Shown here piece after piece: positions 50,316 to 60,354 of a stretch of DNA of 64,000 bases (positions within the stretch are counted from its first letter, which is position 1; every line of letters begins with the position of its first letter). The notes under the pieces are model-generated. The model was given only the letters and a program-made list of their open reading frames with translations. It did no database searches and was not told the DNA's origin. Source of the DNA: CAVVKW01 sp963761705 (lineage in GTDB: Bacteria; Verrucomicrobiota; Verrucomicrobiia; Chthoniobacterales; JAATET01); assembly GCA_963761705.1 (NCBI GenBank), contig CAVXHK010000002.1, positions 1 through 64,000 of the forward strand. Reading direction: 5' to 3'. The position numbers were made by a program, and so were the translations under genes.

Positions 50316-53300
50316 ATGTTCACCAAAGTCCTCATTGCCAATCGTGGCGAGATCGCCTGCCGGATCATCCGCACGCTGGACCGACTCGGCATCGCGTCCG
50401 TCGCCGTCTACTCGGACGCCGACGCCGACGCCCTCCACGTCCGCCTGGCCACCGAAGCCGTCCGCATCGGTCCTCCCCCCGCCGCACAAAGTTACCTCCA
50501 AGCCGACCGCATTCTGCAGGTCGCCCGGGAGACCGGTGCCCAAGCCATTCACCCTGGCTACGGATTTCTCAGCGAGAACGCCGACTTCGCCGACGCCTGC
50601 GCCGACGCCGGGATCACGTTCATCGGTCCGACCGCGACAAACATGCGGGATTTCGGCCTCAAACACACCGCCCGCGACCTCGCCAACGCCAGCGGCGTGC
50701 CGACCGCTCCCGGCACCACGCTCCTCACGTCAGTCGACGAAGCCCACGCCGCTGCCGCCCGCATTGGTTACCCGATCATGGTCAAAAGCACCGCGGGCGG
50801 CGGCGGCATCGGTATGCAGATGGCCCCCGACGCCAGGTCCCTCACCGACATCTTCACCGGCGTCCAACGCCTCGCCGAAGGCAACTTCAAAACCGGCGGC
50901 GTCTTCCTGGAAAAATTTATTTCCGCTGGACGACACGTGGAGGTCCAAATTTTCGGCGACGGCCACGGCACCATCGCGGTCCTCGGCGAGCGCGATTGCT
51001 CGGCCCAACGTCGCAACCAGAAGGTCCTCGAAGAAACCCCCGCCCCCGGTCTCCCCGACAGCGTCCGCGATGCCCTTCACGCCGCCGCCCGCCGCCTCGG
51101 CGAGATCGGAAACTACCAATCCGCCGGCACGTGCGAGTTCCTCTACGACGCGACAACCCACGATTTTTATTTTCTCGAAGTCAACACGCGCCTCCAGGTC
51201 GAGCATTGCGTGACCGAAGCCGTCTCCGGCATCGACCTCGTCGAATGGATGATCCGACTCGCTGCCGGCGAGACCCTCCCGCTCGCCGACCACGTTCACC
51301 GCCCGACGGGTCACGCGATCGAAGCCCGCATTTACGCCGAAGATCCGTCGAAAAATTTCCAGCCCAGCTCTGGCCTCCTCACCGAAGCCACCTTCCCGCC
51401 CGAAGTCCGGATCGACGGCTGGGTCGAGCGCGGCACGGAGATCACCCCATTCTACGACCCGATGCTCGCCAAGATCATCGCTCACGCTCCGTCCCGCGCC
51501 GAAGCCATCGACAAATTGCTCGCCGCGCTCCAAGCAACCCGCGTCGGCGGCATCGAAACCAATCTGAACTACGTCGCCGCCATCCTTCAGTCCCCGGAAT
51601 TCCGGAACGGCTGCATCACGACAAGCTCGCTCGCGATTTTCTCCTTCCAACCCCGATCCGCCGAAGTCCTCGCTCCCGGCACTCACACCACGATCCAGGA
51701 TTACCCCGGTCGGGTCGGCTACTGGGAAGTCGGCGTCCCCCCGTCCGGCCCGATGGACCACCTCGCGTTCCGCCTCGCCAACCGCCTCGTCGGCAATTCC
51801 GCATCCGCCGCTGCCCTCGAGTGCACCGTCACCGGCCCGACCCTCCGTTTCCACCACGCGGTCACGGCCTGTGTCACCGGGGCAAATCTTCGCCCCACCC
51901 TCGACGGACAAACCGTTCCGCTCTGGAAAGCATTTCCCATCGCCGCAGGATCCACGCTCGCCTTGTCCGCCGTCGAAGGCCCGGGCTGCCGGGCCTATCT
52001 CGCGATCGCGGGCGGATTCGATTGCCCCGATTACCTCGGTAGCAAAGCCACCTTCACCCTCGGGAAATTCGGTGGCCACGGCGGTCGCACCCTCCGATCG
52101 GGAGACGTCCTCCAACTCGCCGCCCCCGCAGCCAAGCCGCCAGACTGCCCGCCCGCCATCACCCCACCGACCTACTCGAGCCACTCCGAGATTGGCGTTC
52201 TCTACGGACCGCACGGGGCTCCCGATTTCTTCACCGACGACGACATCACCACCTTCTTTTCCAGCGACTGGGAGGTCCACTACAACTCCTCCCGCACCGG
52301 CATCCGTCTCGTCGGTCCGAAGCCCCACTGGGCCCGCACCGACGGCGGCGAAGCCGGCCTCCATCCCTCCAACATCCACGATAACGCCTACGCCATCGGA
52401 GCCATCGACTTCACCGGCGACATGCCCGTCATCCTCGCCGTCGACGGCCCCAGCCTCGGCGGTTTCGTCTGCCCCGCCGTCATCGTCCAGGCCGAAATCT
52501 GGAAAATTGGCCAACTCACTCCCGGCGACACGATTCGCTTCGTCCGCTGGACCGCCGATCAAGCCGCCGACGCCGAGGCGAAACAGGATGCCGAGATCGA
52601 CGGTCAAGCGCCCGGTTCGCACCCCCCGTCGTCCACCGTTGACTCACCCGTCCTCCATTTCCTCCCTCCCCAGAACGACCATCCCCAGGTCACCTACCGC
52701 CAGGCCGGGGACAAATCCCTGCTCGTCGAATACGGCCCGCTCGCCCTCGATCTCAACCTTCGCTTCTGCGCCCACGCGCTCATGGACTGGCTCCGCCAGC
52801 ATCCCTTACCCGGCATCCATGACCTCACCCCGGGCATTCGCTCGCTCCAGATCCACTACGACAGCCGCATCCTCCCGCGCCAGGAATTACTCGAAGCCCT
52901 CCTCACCGCCGAACACGCCCTCCCACCCCTGGATGACATCGAAGTCCCCAGCCGCATCGTCCGCCTCCCGCTCTCCTGGGACGATCCCGCCACCAGACTC
53001 GCCATCGAAAAATACACCCAGTCGGTCCGCAAAGATGCCCCCTGGTGTCCCGACAACATCGAATTCATCCGCCGCATCAACGGCCTCGACTCCATCGAGC
53101 AGGTCCGCGACACCGTCTTCTCAGCCAGCTACCTCGTCCTCGGTCTCGGCGACGTTTACCTCGGCGCTCCCGTCGCCACGCCCATCGATCCTCGCCACCG
53201 ATTGGTCACCACCAAATACAATCCCGCCCGCACCTGGACCCCCGAAAATGCCGTTGGCATCGGCGGTGCCTACCTCTGCATCTACGGAATGGAAGGCCCC

Positions 53301-53897
53301 GGCGGCTATCAATTCGTCGGTCGCACCATCCAGATGTGGAACCGCTGGCGCTCCACCCCCGACTTCCCCCAGCCCTGGCTTCTCCGCCACTTCGACCAGA
53401 TTCAATTCTATCCGGTCAGCGCCGACGAACTCACCCACCTCCGCGAAGATTTCCCGCGCGGCAATCTCCAACTCGACGTCCGCGAGACCACCTTTCGCCT
53501 CGGCGACTACCGCAAGTTCCTCGCCTCCATCGCGACCGAATCCGCCGCCTTCAAATCACGCCAACAAGCCGCTTTCGAATCCGAGCGCGAACGCTGGCGA
53601 CTCGCGGGCATCACCGAGATCGCCGAGTCCGAAGCCCCCGCCCCGGAGCCCGCCCCGGACGGCGACATCCCCCCAGGCGCCCAATCCATCCCAGCCAACC
53701 TCACCGCCAACGTCTGGAAGATTACCGTCGCTCCCGGCGACACCGTCACCGCGGGAGACACGCTCATCATCCTAGAAGCCATGAAAATGGAGATCGCCGT
53801 CTGCGCCCCCACCGATGGCACCATCCACGCCCTCCGCTGCGCCGAAGGTCAGATGGTCACCCCCGGTCAACCCCTCGCCATCATCACCCCATCATGA
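50316..53897 (+). CDS. Urea/guanidine carboxylase, biotin-dependent
   Basis: The 1193-residue enzyme has a biotin carboxylase part (VLIANRGEIACRIIRTLDRL, KSTAGGGGIGMQMAPDARSL, FLEVNTRLQVEHCVTEAVSG), the AHS1/AHS2 carboxyltransferase part (KipA/KipI-like, PSGPMDHLAFRLANRLVG) and a C-terminal biotinyl domain with LEAMKMEIAV. It uses ATP and bicarbonate to carboxylate urea or guanidine. The two deiminase genes next to it indicate guanidine as the main substrate, though urea is possible. The first residues follow a non-coding gap of 88 bp that looks like a common intergenic repeat. Confidence 0.92.
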   Translation: MFTKVLIANRGEIACRIIRTLDRLGIASVAVYSDADADALHVRLATEAVRIGPPPAAQSYLQADRILQVARETGAQAIHPGYGFLSENADFADACADAGITFIGPTATNMRDFGLKHTARDLANASGVPTAPGTTLLTSVDEAHAAAARIGYPIMVKSTAGGGGIGMQMAPDARSLTDIFTGVQRLAEGNFKTGGVFLEKFISAGRHVEVQIFGDGHGTIAVLGERDCSAQRRNQKVLEETPAPGLPDSVRDALHAAARRLGEIGNYQSAGTCEFLYDATTHDFYFLEVNTRLQVEHCVTEAVSGIDLVEWMIRLAAGETLPLADHVHRPTGHAIEARIYAEDPSKNFQPSSGLLTEATFPPEVRIDGWVERGTEITPFYDPMLAKIIAHAPSRAEAIDKLLAALQATRVGGIETNLNYVAAILQSPEFRNGCITTSSLAIFSFQPRSAEVLAPGTHTTIQDYPGRVGYWEVGVPPSGPMDHLAFRLANRLVGNSASAAALECTVTGPTLRFHHAVTACVTGANLRPTLDGQTVPLWKAFPIAAGSTLALSAVEGPGCRAYLAIAGGFDCPDYLGSKATFTLGKFGGHGGRTLRSGDVLQLAAPAAKPPDCPPAITPPTYSSHSEIGVLYGPHGAPDFFTDDDITTFFSSDWEVHYNSSRTGIRLVGPKPHWARTDGGEAGLHPSNIHDNAYAIGAIDFTGDMPVILAVDGPSLGGFVCPAVIVQAEIWKIGQLTPGDTIRFVRWTADQAADAEAKQDAEIDGQAPGSHPPSSTVDSPVLHFLPPQNDHPQVTYRQAGDKSLLVEYGPLALDLNLRFCAHALMDWLRQHPLPGIHDLTPGIRSLQIHYDSRILPRQELLEALLTAEHALPPLDDIEVPSRIVRLPLSWDDPATRLAIEKYTQSVRKDAPWCPDNIEFIRRINGLDSIEQVRDTVFSASYLVLGLGDVYLGAPVATPIDPRHRLVTTKYNPARTWTPENAVGIGGAYLCIYGMEGPGGYQFVGRTIQMWNRWRSTPDFPQPWLLRHFDQIQFYPVSADELTHLREDFPRGNLQLDVRETTFRLGDYRKFLASIATESAAFKSRQQAAFESERERWRLAGITEIAESEAPAPEPAPDGDIPPGAQSIPANLTANVWKITVAPGDTVTAGDTLIILEAMKMEIAVCAPTDGTIHALRCAEGQMVTPGQPLAIITPS

Positions 53898-55576
53898 CCC
53901 TCCGCGAAAAAATCGAAACCACCCTCCGCGCCATCGAAACTCGCGGCGATGACGGCGTCTGGCTCTCGCGGTTCTCCCCGGACGCCCTCCTTGCCCGCGC
54001 CGCCGAAGTCGACGCCGATCCGCGCGACCTTCCGCTCCGTGGCCAGACCTTTGCGGTCAAAGACAACATCGACGTCCTCGGCCTCCCCACCACCGCGGCC
54101 TGCCCGGACTTCGCCACCGAGCCGACCGCCAACGCCACCGTCGTCCAACGTCTACTCGACGCGGGAGCCATCGCCATCGGGAAAACCAACCTCGATCAAT
54201 TCGCCACGGGCCTCAACGGCACCCGCACCCCCCACCCGATTCCCCGCAACTCGATCCACCCCGATTACGTCTCCGGCGGCTCCAGCTCCGGGTCCGCGAT
54301 CGCCGTCGCCACCGGCCTCGTCGACTTCGCCCTCGGTACCGACACCGCCGGTTCCGGCCGAATCCCCGCTGCCTTCAACAATCTCATCGGCCTCAAACCC
54401 ACCCGCGGTCGCTGGTCCACCACCGGTCTCGTCCCCGCCTGCCGCTCACTCGATTGCATCACGGTCCTCGCACCGACGCTCGACACCGCCGTCCGCGTCG
54501 ACGACGTCGCCCGGGGCCTGGATCCCACCGATCCGTATTCGCGGTCACCCGCCGAGCCAACCCGCCCCGTCCGCAACCGCGTGGCCGTTCTCCCCGACTC
54601 CCACCGCGAATTCTTCGGCGACACCGAGTCCGCCCGTCTCTACGCCGAAGCGATCACCCGACTCGCCGAACTCGGCCACGAAATCGTCGAATTCGATTAC
54701 ACCCCCTTCCTCGACGCCGCCGCCCTCCTCTACGAAGGCCCGTGGATCGCCGAGCGCCTCGCCGCGATTCAACCGTTCGTCGATGACCACTCCGACGCCA
54801 TCCACGCAGTTGTTCGCCAGCTCATCACGGGCGGCGGCCGCTTCTCGGCCGTTGACGCGTTCCTCGCTCAATACCGACTCGCCGAAATCAGCCGCACCAC
54901 CGAACCGCTCTGGGACGATTGCGACTCGATGCTCCTCCCGACCGCCGGAACGATCTACACCGTCGAACAACTCCTCGCCGACCCCGTTACCCTGAATTCG
55001 AACCTCGGACGCTACACGAATTTCGTCAACCTCCTCGACCTCTGCGCCCTCGCCATCCCGGCCGGCTTCCGACCCGACGGCCTCCCGTTCGGTGTCACGT
55101 TCATCGGCCCCGCCTGGACCGAATCAAGGCAGACGGAACTCGCCGCCGCTTTTCTCGGCGAACAAATCCAGCCGCCACCCGACGACCGCATCCCTCTCGC
55201 CGTCGTCGGCGCCCATCTGCGCGGCGAACCTCTCCACCACCAACTCCTCGATCTCGGTGCCCGCTTCCTCACCACGACCCGCACCGCCCCCGCCTACCGC
55301 CTCCACTCCCTTCCCGATACCTCTCCCGAGAAACCCGGCCTCGTCCGCGTGGCCGAAAACGGGGCCAGCATCGAAGTTGAAATCTACTCCCTCACCCCCG
55401 CCGCCTTCGGCACCTTCGTCGCCGCCGTTCCGCCGCCCCTCGCCATCGGCACCGTCACGCTCGAATCCGGCAACCAAGTCCCCGGCTTCCTCTGCGAACC
55501 GCTCGCCCTCCGCAACGCGCCCGACATCAGCGACCTCGGCGGATGGAAACGCTACCGCGCTTCAATTTCCTCCTGA
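53894..55576 (+). CDS. atzF: Allophanate hydrolase
   Basis: The 560-residue protein has an amidase-signature half (FAVKDNIDVLGLPTTAACPD with the Lys, VSGGSSSGSAIAVATGLVDF with the Ser pair) and a C-terminal AtzF-type domain (PGLVRVAENGASIEVEIYS). It splits allophanate to ammonia and carbon dioxide and so completes guanidine or urea assimilation. It overlaps the carboxylase stop by 4 bp (ATGA). Confidence 0.92.
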   Translation: MTLREKIETTLRAIETRGDDGVWLSRFSPDALLARAAEVDADPRDLPLRGQTFAVKDNIDVLGLPTTAACPDFATEPTANATVVQRLLDAGAIAIGKTNLDQFATGLNGTRTPHPIPRNSIHPDYVSGGSSSGSAIAVATGLVDFALGTDTAGSGRIPAAFNNLIGLKPTRGRWSTTGLVPACRSLDCITVLAPTLDTAVRVDDVARGLDPTDPYSRSPAEPTRPVRNRVAVLPDSHREFFGDTESARLYAEAITRLAELGHEIVEFDYTPFLDAAALLYEGPWIAERLAAIQPFVDDHSDAIHAVVRQLITGGGRFSAVDAFLAQYRLAEISRTTEPLWDDCDSMLLPTAGTIYTVEQLLADPVTLNSNLGRYTNFVNLLDLCALAIPAGFRPDGLPFGVTFIGPAWTESRQTELAAAFLGEQIQPPPDDRIPLAVVGAHLRGEPLHHQLLDLGARFLTTTRTAPAYRLHSLPDTSPEKPGLVRVAENGASIEVEIYSLTPAAFGTFVAAVPPPLAIGTVTLESGNQVPGFLCEPLALRNAPDISDLGGWKRYRASISS

Positions 55577-55579
55577 GTC

Positions 55580-56275
55580 TCAAATTTTATCCTTAACGAC
55601 CAGGTAAGCCCGCTCGACCGGCTTACGCGTCTCGGGATTGATCGCCTCGACGCGCATTTCTTTGAGCATCCATTGCCCGTCGATCTTCTGCGCCGACTTC
55701 ACCTCGAAGCGCTTCACCAATTTCCCTTCAAGATCGTAGCCCTCCATCCTCATGATCGATCCACTGTCCTTGTCGATCCAGACGCGAACGACGCCATACT
55801 GGCTGCGACCGCGCGGGGCCTGCACCTCGACTTCCCAAGACGACCGACCGTAGACCTTGTCGTCGCCGTTCAACTTCGCCCGCGGCCAGTAGAGAAACGG
55901 CACCGCCAGATCCTCGTAGGTGATCGGTGTATCGCTGATGCGCTGATCGAATTTCGCGGGTCGCACCGTCGATTCTTTCCCGCCCGAGCGTTCGGTCAGC
56001 CGCGCTTCGTCGTCCGTGAGTTCCAGCCCGATCTCCTCCCCCGATTCGAACGAGTAGCGGATTTGGCCCGCATCCAACGAGATGACAAACGGCGTTCGCT
56101 CCCCGTTGGACGCGCGCAACTCAGCCTGAAGAGTCGAAGATTGACCGACCTGATTCACCCGCGCCGCCCGCAGTATCTCATCCGCACTTGGATTATCCGC
56201 CGCGTGCGTCCAGGCCGTCATCGCGAGCAGGAAGACGGCGGACAGGTTCTTGGCTTGAAGGGGTTTGGGATTCAT
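55580..56275 (-). CDS. LolA-like outer-membrane lipoprotein-sorting family protein
   Basis: The 231-residue protein has a signal peptide (MNPKPLQAKNLSAVFLLAMT) and the fold of LolA-type carriers (VNQVGQSSTLQAELRASNGE, VVRVWIDKDSGSIMRMEGYD, DGQWMLKEMRVEAINPETRK). This subtype is often paired with RND exporters rather than being LolA itself. The start at 56275 is chosen for the signal peptide. It ends 3 bp from the allophanate hydrolase stop, convergently. Confidence 0.75.
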   Translation of the reverse strand: MNPKPLQAKNLSAVFLLAMTAWTHAADNPSADEILRAARVNQVGQSSTLQAELRASNGERTPFVISLDAGQIRYSFESGEEIGLELTDDEARLTERSGGKESTVRPAKFDQRISDTPITYEDLAVPFLYWPRAKLNGDDKVYGRSSWEVEVQAPRGRSQYGVVRVWIDKDSGSIMRMEGYDLEGKLVKRFEVKSAQKIDGQWMLKEMRVEAINPETRKPVERAYLVVKDKI

Positions 56276-56310
56276 CGGAGAAAGGGGCACACTATCGGCC
56301 AGCGCCCCGG

Positions 56311-56958
56311 ATGGATCAAAGCCTCTTTCACCTCATCAACGTCACCTGGACGTCGCCTCTCGTTGACCTGCCGATGGCCACGATCTCGAGCTGGGATTTT
56401 TGGTGGCCGCTCGCGGTGATCGGCGGCCTCCTCGCGCTCATTTTCGGCGGCTTTCACGGGCGCGCCGCCGTGGTCTGCATCGGACTCGTCGTCGGTTTCA
56501 CCGACGGGATCGTCGTCGATACGCTTAAAGACACGATTCAGCGGCCCCGCCCCTACCAAGTCCTCGACGGGGTCCGCATCCTCGATCTGCAAAAGGCCAA
56601 GCCGCGCCTGCTCGCGCTCGCGAAACCAGTGAAAGTCGAGATCTCCGAGCCGTCGATCTACCCCGTCACCGGCAACGCCTTTCCGTCCGGCCACGCGTCG
56701 AACAACTTCGCCCTCGCCGTCGTGATCGCCGTCTTCTACCGCCGCTGGGGCTGGTTGTATTTCATCCCCGCCTGCCTGGTCGCCTACTCGCGGGTCTACG
56801 TCGGCAGCCACTACCCGTCGGACATCCTCGTCGCCGCGATCCTGGGAGCGGCGTGCGCTTTGCTCGTGCTCGCGCTGCTCGAGGGAGCCTGGCGGCAACT
56901 CGCGCCGCGCTGGCTGCCCAACGTCGCCACCCGGCATCCGAGCCTGCTGACCGCGTGA
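56311..56958 (+). CDS. PAP2-family membrane phosphatase
   Basis: The 215-residue protein has about five membrane segments and the three PAP2 motifs: KDTIQRPRPYQ, FPSGHASNNFALA and YVGSHYPSDILVA with the catalytic His residues. It would dephosphorylate lipid phosphates such as undecaprenyl pyrophosphate. The stop overlaps the next glycosyltransferase start (GTGA), linking it to surface polymer or lipid A modification. Confidence 0.88.
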   Translation: MDQSLFHLINVTWTSPLVDLPMATISSWDFWWPLAVIGGLLALIFGGFHGRAAVVCIGLVVGFTDGIVVDTLKDTIQRPRPYQVLDGVRILDLQKAKPRLLALAKPVKVEISEPSIYPVTGNAFPSGHASNNFALAVVIAVFYRRWGWLYFIPACLVAYSRVYVGSHYPSDILVAAILGAACALLVLALLEGAWRQLAPRWLPNVATRHPSLLTA

Positions 56959-58463
56959 AGGTCTTTGGCCTTTTCTTGCTCCTGGCGCTCACCGTCGCCC
57001 GCGGCTGGCTGGCCGCAGTGCAAGACATCACGCCACCGGAGGCCTACTACTGGATGCAGAGCAACCAGCTCGAATGGGCCTTCTTCGACGGGCCCGGCGG
57101 CACCGCCGCACTGGTCAAATACGGGCAGGCCTTCTTCGGTTACAGCCCGCTGGGCATCCGGATCGCTTTCCCTTTGGCCGCACTCGGCGCCACGCTCGCG
57201 ATGTATTTCCTCACTCGCAATCTCTTTGGGAGCGCCGCGGGCCTCGCCGCCGCTGCGTTCCTCAACGCACTCCCCTTTTTCAACCTGGCCGCCGTTCACG
57301 CTGCCCCCGCCATGCCCGCGCTTGCTGCCACGCTCGTCGCCGCGTTGGCGGCCCGACGCGCCTTCGAACGCAAGCAAGACCTCTTTTCCTGGGTGCTCGT
57401 CGGAGCCGCTGTCGCCGTCGGAATTCAGTTTCGCTACGCCACCATTCTGAGTTGGGTCGCCATCCTGGCCGTCTGTCTCACGTCGCCCCGCTACCGCGCG
57501 CAGTTTCGCAAATCCGGCATCTACGCCGCACTTCTCATCACGCTCGCCGGCTGCCTGCCCGCCATCGGTTGGAACCTCACCCACGCGTGGCCATCGCTCG
57601 CCCTGGGCACCTTCCGCACGGCCATCACCTTCGATCCGGCCAAGTGGCCCTCCGCCTTCGGGGCTCTCCAAGCCGGACTGTCGATCTTCGCGGCTCTCTT
57701 CCTGATTGCCGCGACCGTCGTCGCCGCACTTCGCACCAGTCACCACTTGCGTCCCCGCTTCGTGGTCGCGTGGATAGCTCCATTCCTGCTGACCTGGTTG
57801 TTTTTTGCGCTCCACGGCGACCGTGATCCAGCCGACCTCCTCACCGCCGCCGCCCTCGCGATCCCGATGGTCGCCTGGCTTGGTGCCGGCGAGGTTCGGC
57901 TTTTCCGGACGCTGCAGCCCGCCGTCTTTGTGCTGACCGCAGCTTCGGCGGCGATCGCCCTCACGTTCCCGCGTTGGAATCCCCACCCCTGGGCGCAGGG
58001 CGACAACGCTCTACCGTGGCCTCGAATCGCGGCTGTCGCCGAGACCCTTCGCGACGAAGGCCAAACGACGCAGCCCGCCGCCATTTTCTTCATCGCGAAA
58101 AACCCCGCTTACACCGCGGCGCTCAACTACCACCTTCCCCAGGTCGCCCAGAGCCAACCGCGGGAAGTTTTCCTCCGCGAATCGCAAGACCTTTCGAACC
58201 AATTTGGCCTCTGGCCGCGCTACGACGACTTCGTTGAGACGGAGCAGGCCCCCGACGAAATGTTCGAGGAGCTTCGCGCCGAGAATCCCTACGCGGGGCG
58301 GTCCGCCCTCTACCTCACCGACGAGACCGAGCTGCCGCAGACGATTGCCAGCGCTTTCCGCGGTGTCTCGCTCGCCGCGACGTTGGACGTGACCGATGCC
58401 ACCGGACATCTCCGCACTTTGCGGTTTTATTTCTGCGAAGACTACCAGACGATGCCGCTTTGA
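56955..58463 (+). CDS. ArnT-like (GT39/PMT_2) membrane glycosyltransferase
   Basis: The 502-residue GT-C protein has many membrane helices and the catalytic acidic loop after the first helix (AAVQDITPPEAYYWMQSNQL). ArnT relatives transfer sugars from polyprenyl phosphate to lipid A or proteins. The GTG start at 56955 overlaps the phosphatase stop, and the stop overlaps the GT2 gene start, so the three form one operon for polyprenyl-linked sugar transfer. Confidence 0.8.
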   Translation: MKVFGLFLLLALTVARGWLAAVQDITPPEAYYWMQSNQLEWAFFDGPGGTAALVKYGQAFFGYSPLGIRIAFPLAALGATLAMYFLTRNLFGSAAGLAAAAFLNALPFFNLAAVHAAPAMPALAATLVAALAARRAFERKQDLFSWVLVGAAVAVGIQFRYATILSWVAILAVCLTSPRYRAQFRKSGIYAALLITLAGCLPAIGWNLTHAWPSLALGTFRTAITFDPAKWPSAFGALQAGLSIFAALFLIAATVVAALRTSHHLRPRFVVAWIAPFLLTWLFFALHGDRDPADLLTAAALAIPMVAWLGAGEVRLFRTLQPAVFVLTAASAAIALTFPRWNPHPWAQGDNALPWPRIAAVAETLRDEGQTTQPAAIFFIAKNPAYTAALNYHLPQVAQSQPREVFLRESQDLSNQFGLWPRYDDFVETEQAPDEMFEELRAENPYAGRSALYLTDETELPQTIASAFRGVSLAATLDVTDATGHLRTLRFYFCEDYQTMPL

Positions 58464-59161
58464 GCGCCAACCACCCGACCGTCTCCGTCGTAATTCCCCT
58501 CTACAACGAGGCGGAAAACGTTCCCATTCTCCAAGCCGAGCTCGACACCGCCCTGGCCGCGGTCGACGCCGAGATCGTCTTCGTCGACGACGGCTCCACT
58601 GACGCGACGGTCTCCCGGATCAAGACCTCCGAGACCGTCCGCCTCCTCCGTTTTGAACGCAACGCCGGGCAAAGCGCCGCCATGATCGCGGGCATGAACG
58701 CCGCCCGCGGCAGCATCATCGTCATGCTCGACGGCGACCTCCAGAACGACCCCGCCGACATCCCCCGACTCCTCGCGGAAATCGAAAAAGGAGCCGATCT
58801 TGTCTGCGGCTACCGCGCCCACCGCGCCGACAAACTGACCAAAAAGATCACCAGCCGCGTCGCGAATTTCGTCCGCAGCCGTTTCGTCGGCGACGGCGTC
58901 CGAGACACGGGCTGCACGCTCAAAGCCATGCGGAGCGCGTGCGTTCCTGCGCTCGTCCCCTTCCGCGGCGTCCACCGCTTCATTCCCGCTCTCGTCAAGA
59001 ATGCGGGACACTCGATCGTCGAGATCCCAGTGAATCATCGCGCTCGCCAGTTCGGCGTCAGCAAATACGGCCTCGGCAATCGCGCCGTCCGCGCAACGAC
59101 CGACATGTTTGGAGTCCGCTGGCTGCAGAGCCGACGGTTGGACTACACGGTCACGGAGTAG
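58460..59161 (+). CDS. GT2 glycosyltransferase, polyprenyl-phosphate sugar synthase type
   Basis: The 233-residue protein has the GT2 fold (VSVVIPLYNEAENVPILQAE, EIVFVDDGSTDATV, IVMLDGDLQNDPADIPRLL). It resembles dolichyl-phosphate mannose synthases and ArnC-like enzymes that make the donor for the GT39 enzyme. A TTG start at 58460 overlaps the previous stop by 4 bp. It lacks the usual two C-terminal membrane helices. Confidence 0.85.
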   Translation: MSANHPTVSVVIPLYNEAENVPILQAELDTALAAVDAEIVFVDDGSTDATVSRIKTSETVRLLRFERNAGQSAAMIAGMNAARGSIIVMLDGDLQNDPADIPRLLAEIEKGADLVCGYRAHRADKLTKKITSRVANFVRSRFVGDGVRDTGCTLKAMRSACVPALVPFRGVHRFIPALVKNAGHSIVEIPVNHRARQFGVSKYGLGNRAVRATTDMFGVRWLQSRRLDYTVTE

Positions 59162-59216
59162 TCGCGGCCCACAAGATCGAATTCCATCGGCTAGCAACCG
59201 ATACCACGATCCGGGG

Positions 59217-59277
59217 CACGGGCTTCCAGCCCGTGATGTGCCCAACTGGCGAAGCCGCTCGCTTGAAAGCGAGCGGC
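59217..59277. repeat. Two adjacent perfect hairpins (REP-like)
   Basis: CACGGGCT/AGCCCGTG (59217-59235) and an 11-bp stem GCCGCTCGCTT/AAGCGAGCGGC (59254-59277) lie between two convergent genes. The first has the sequence of a common dispersed extragenic repeat. They probably serve as a bidirectional terminator. Confidence 0.6.
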
Positions 59278-59283
59278 CCGGCC

Positions 59284-60309
59284 TCAATAGGCCGCCTGCG
59301 CGCCCTTCAGATTCTTCTTCTTGATCCAGGGCATCAATCCGCGCAACCGAGCACCGGTCTTCTCGATCGGATGATTCGCGCCTTCCTTGAGGAGACGATT
59401 GTATTCCGGATAGCCGCTCTCGTATTCCGCGACCCACTCTTTCGCGAACTTGCCGTTCTGAATTTCTTTGAGCGCCTTCTGCATCCGCTTTTTCACGCTG
59501 CCGTCGATGATGCGTGGCCCGACGCGCACGTCGCCCCACTTCGCAGTCTCGGAAATCGAGAATCGCATGCCAGCGATGCCGGACTCGTTCATCAGATCCA
59601 CGATGAGCTTCAGCTCGTGCAAGCACTCGAAGTAGGCCATCTCCGGCGAGTAACCCGCCTCGACCAGCACCTCAAAACCCGCCTGCACCAGAGCGCTCGC
59701 GCCACCGCAGAGCACGACCTGCTCGCCAAAGAGATCCGTCTCGGTCTCTTCCTTGAAGCTCGTCTCGATCACTCCGCCGCGCGTGCCGCCGACGCCTTTG
59801 GCCCAAGCCAGCGCGACCTTCTTCGCCTTCTTACTGGGGTTCTGGTAGATCGCGATCAACGCCGGGACGCCCTTGCCCTCGGTGAATTGACGCCGGACGA
59901 TGTGGCCCGGTCCCTTCGGGGCGACCATGATCACGTCGATGTCCTCAGGCACCTCGATCGTCTTGAAGTGAACCGCGAAACCGTGGCTGAAGAGCAGCGT
60001 CTTGCCCTTCACGAGATGCGGCGCGATGTCGGCATGAAAGACGTTCGGGATCTTCGTGTCCGGCACGGCGACGAAAATGACGTCCGCCTTCTGGACCGCT
60101 TCCGCCGTGTCGTAGACTTCAAAGCCCTGATCCGCGGCGACCGCCCGGCTCTTGGATTTCGCGTAGAGGCCGATGATGACCTTCACGCCGCTTTCCTTGA
60201 GGTTCAGCGCGTGGGCGTGACCCTGTGAGCCGAAGCCGATGACGGCGCAGGTTTTTCCTTCGAGCACGCCGAGGTCGGCATCTTTGTCGGTGTAGATTTT
60301 TGCAGGCAT
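59284..60309 (-). CDS. ilvC: Ketol-acid reductoisomerase
   Basis: The 341-residue enzyme has the class I pattern: VIGFGSQGHAHALNLKESGV (NADP site), IMVAPKGPGHIVRRQFTEGK and the acidic FGEQVVLCGGASALVQAGFE metal region. It makes dihydroxy acids for isoleucine and valine. It follows the acetolactate synthase small subunit gene by 45 bp on the same strand; the catalytic subunit gene is not in the window. Confidence 0.95.
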   Translation of the reverse strand: MPAKIYTDKDADLGVLEGKTCAVIGFGSQGHAHALNLKESGVKVIIGLYAKSKSRAVAADQGFEVYDTAEAVQKADVIFVAVPDTKIPNVFHADIAPHLVKGKTLLFSHGFAVHFKTIEVPEDIDVIMVAPKGPGHIVRRQFTEGKGVPALIAIYQNPSKKAKKVALAWAKGVGGTRGGVIETSFKEETETDLFGEQVVLCGGASALVQAGFEVLVEAGYSPEMAYFECLHELKLIVDLMNESGIAGMRFSISETAKWGDVRVGPRIIDGSVKKRMQKALKEIQNGKFAKEWVAEYESGYPEYNRLLKEGANHPIEKTGARLRGLMPWIKKKNLKGAQAAY

Positions 60310-60354
60310 GATTTTTAAGGGATTAGGGGTGTGAGATCCTGAATGAAAAACGGA

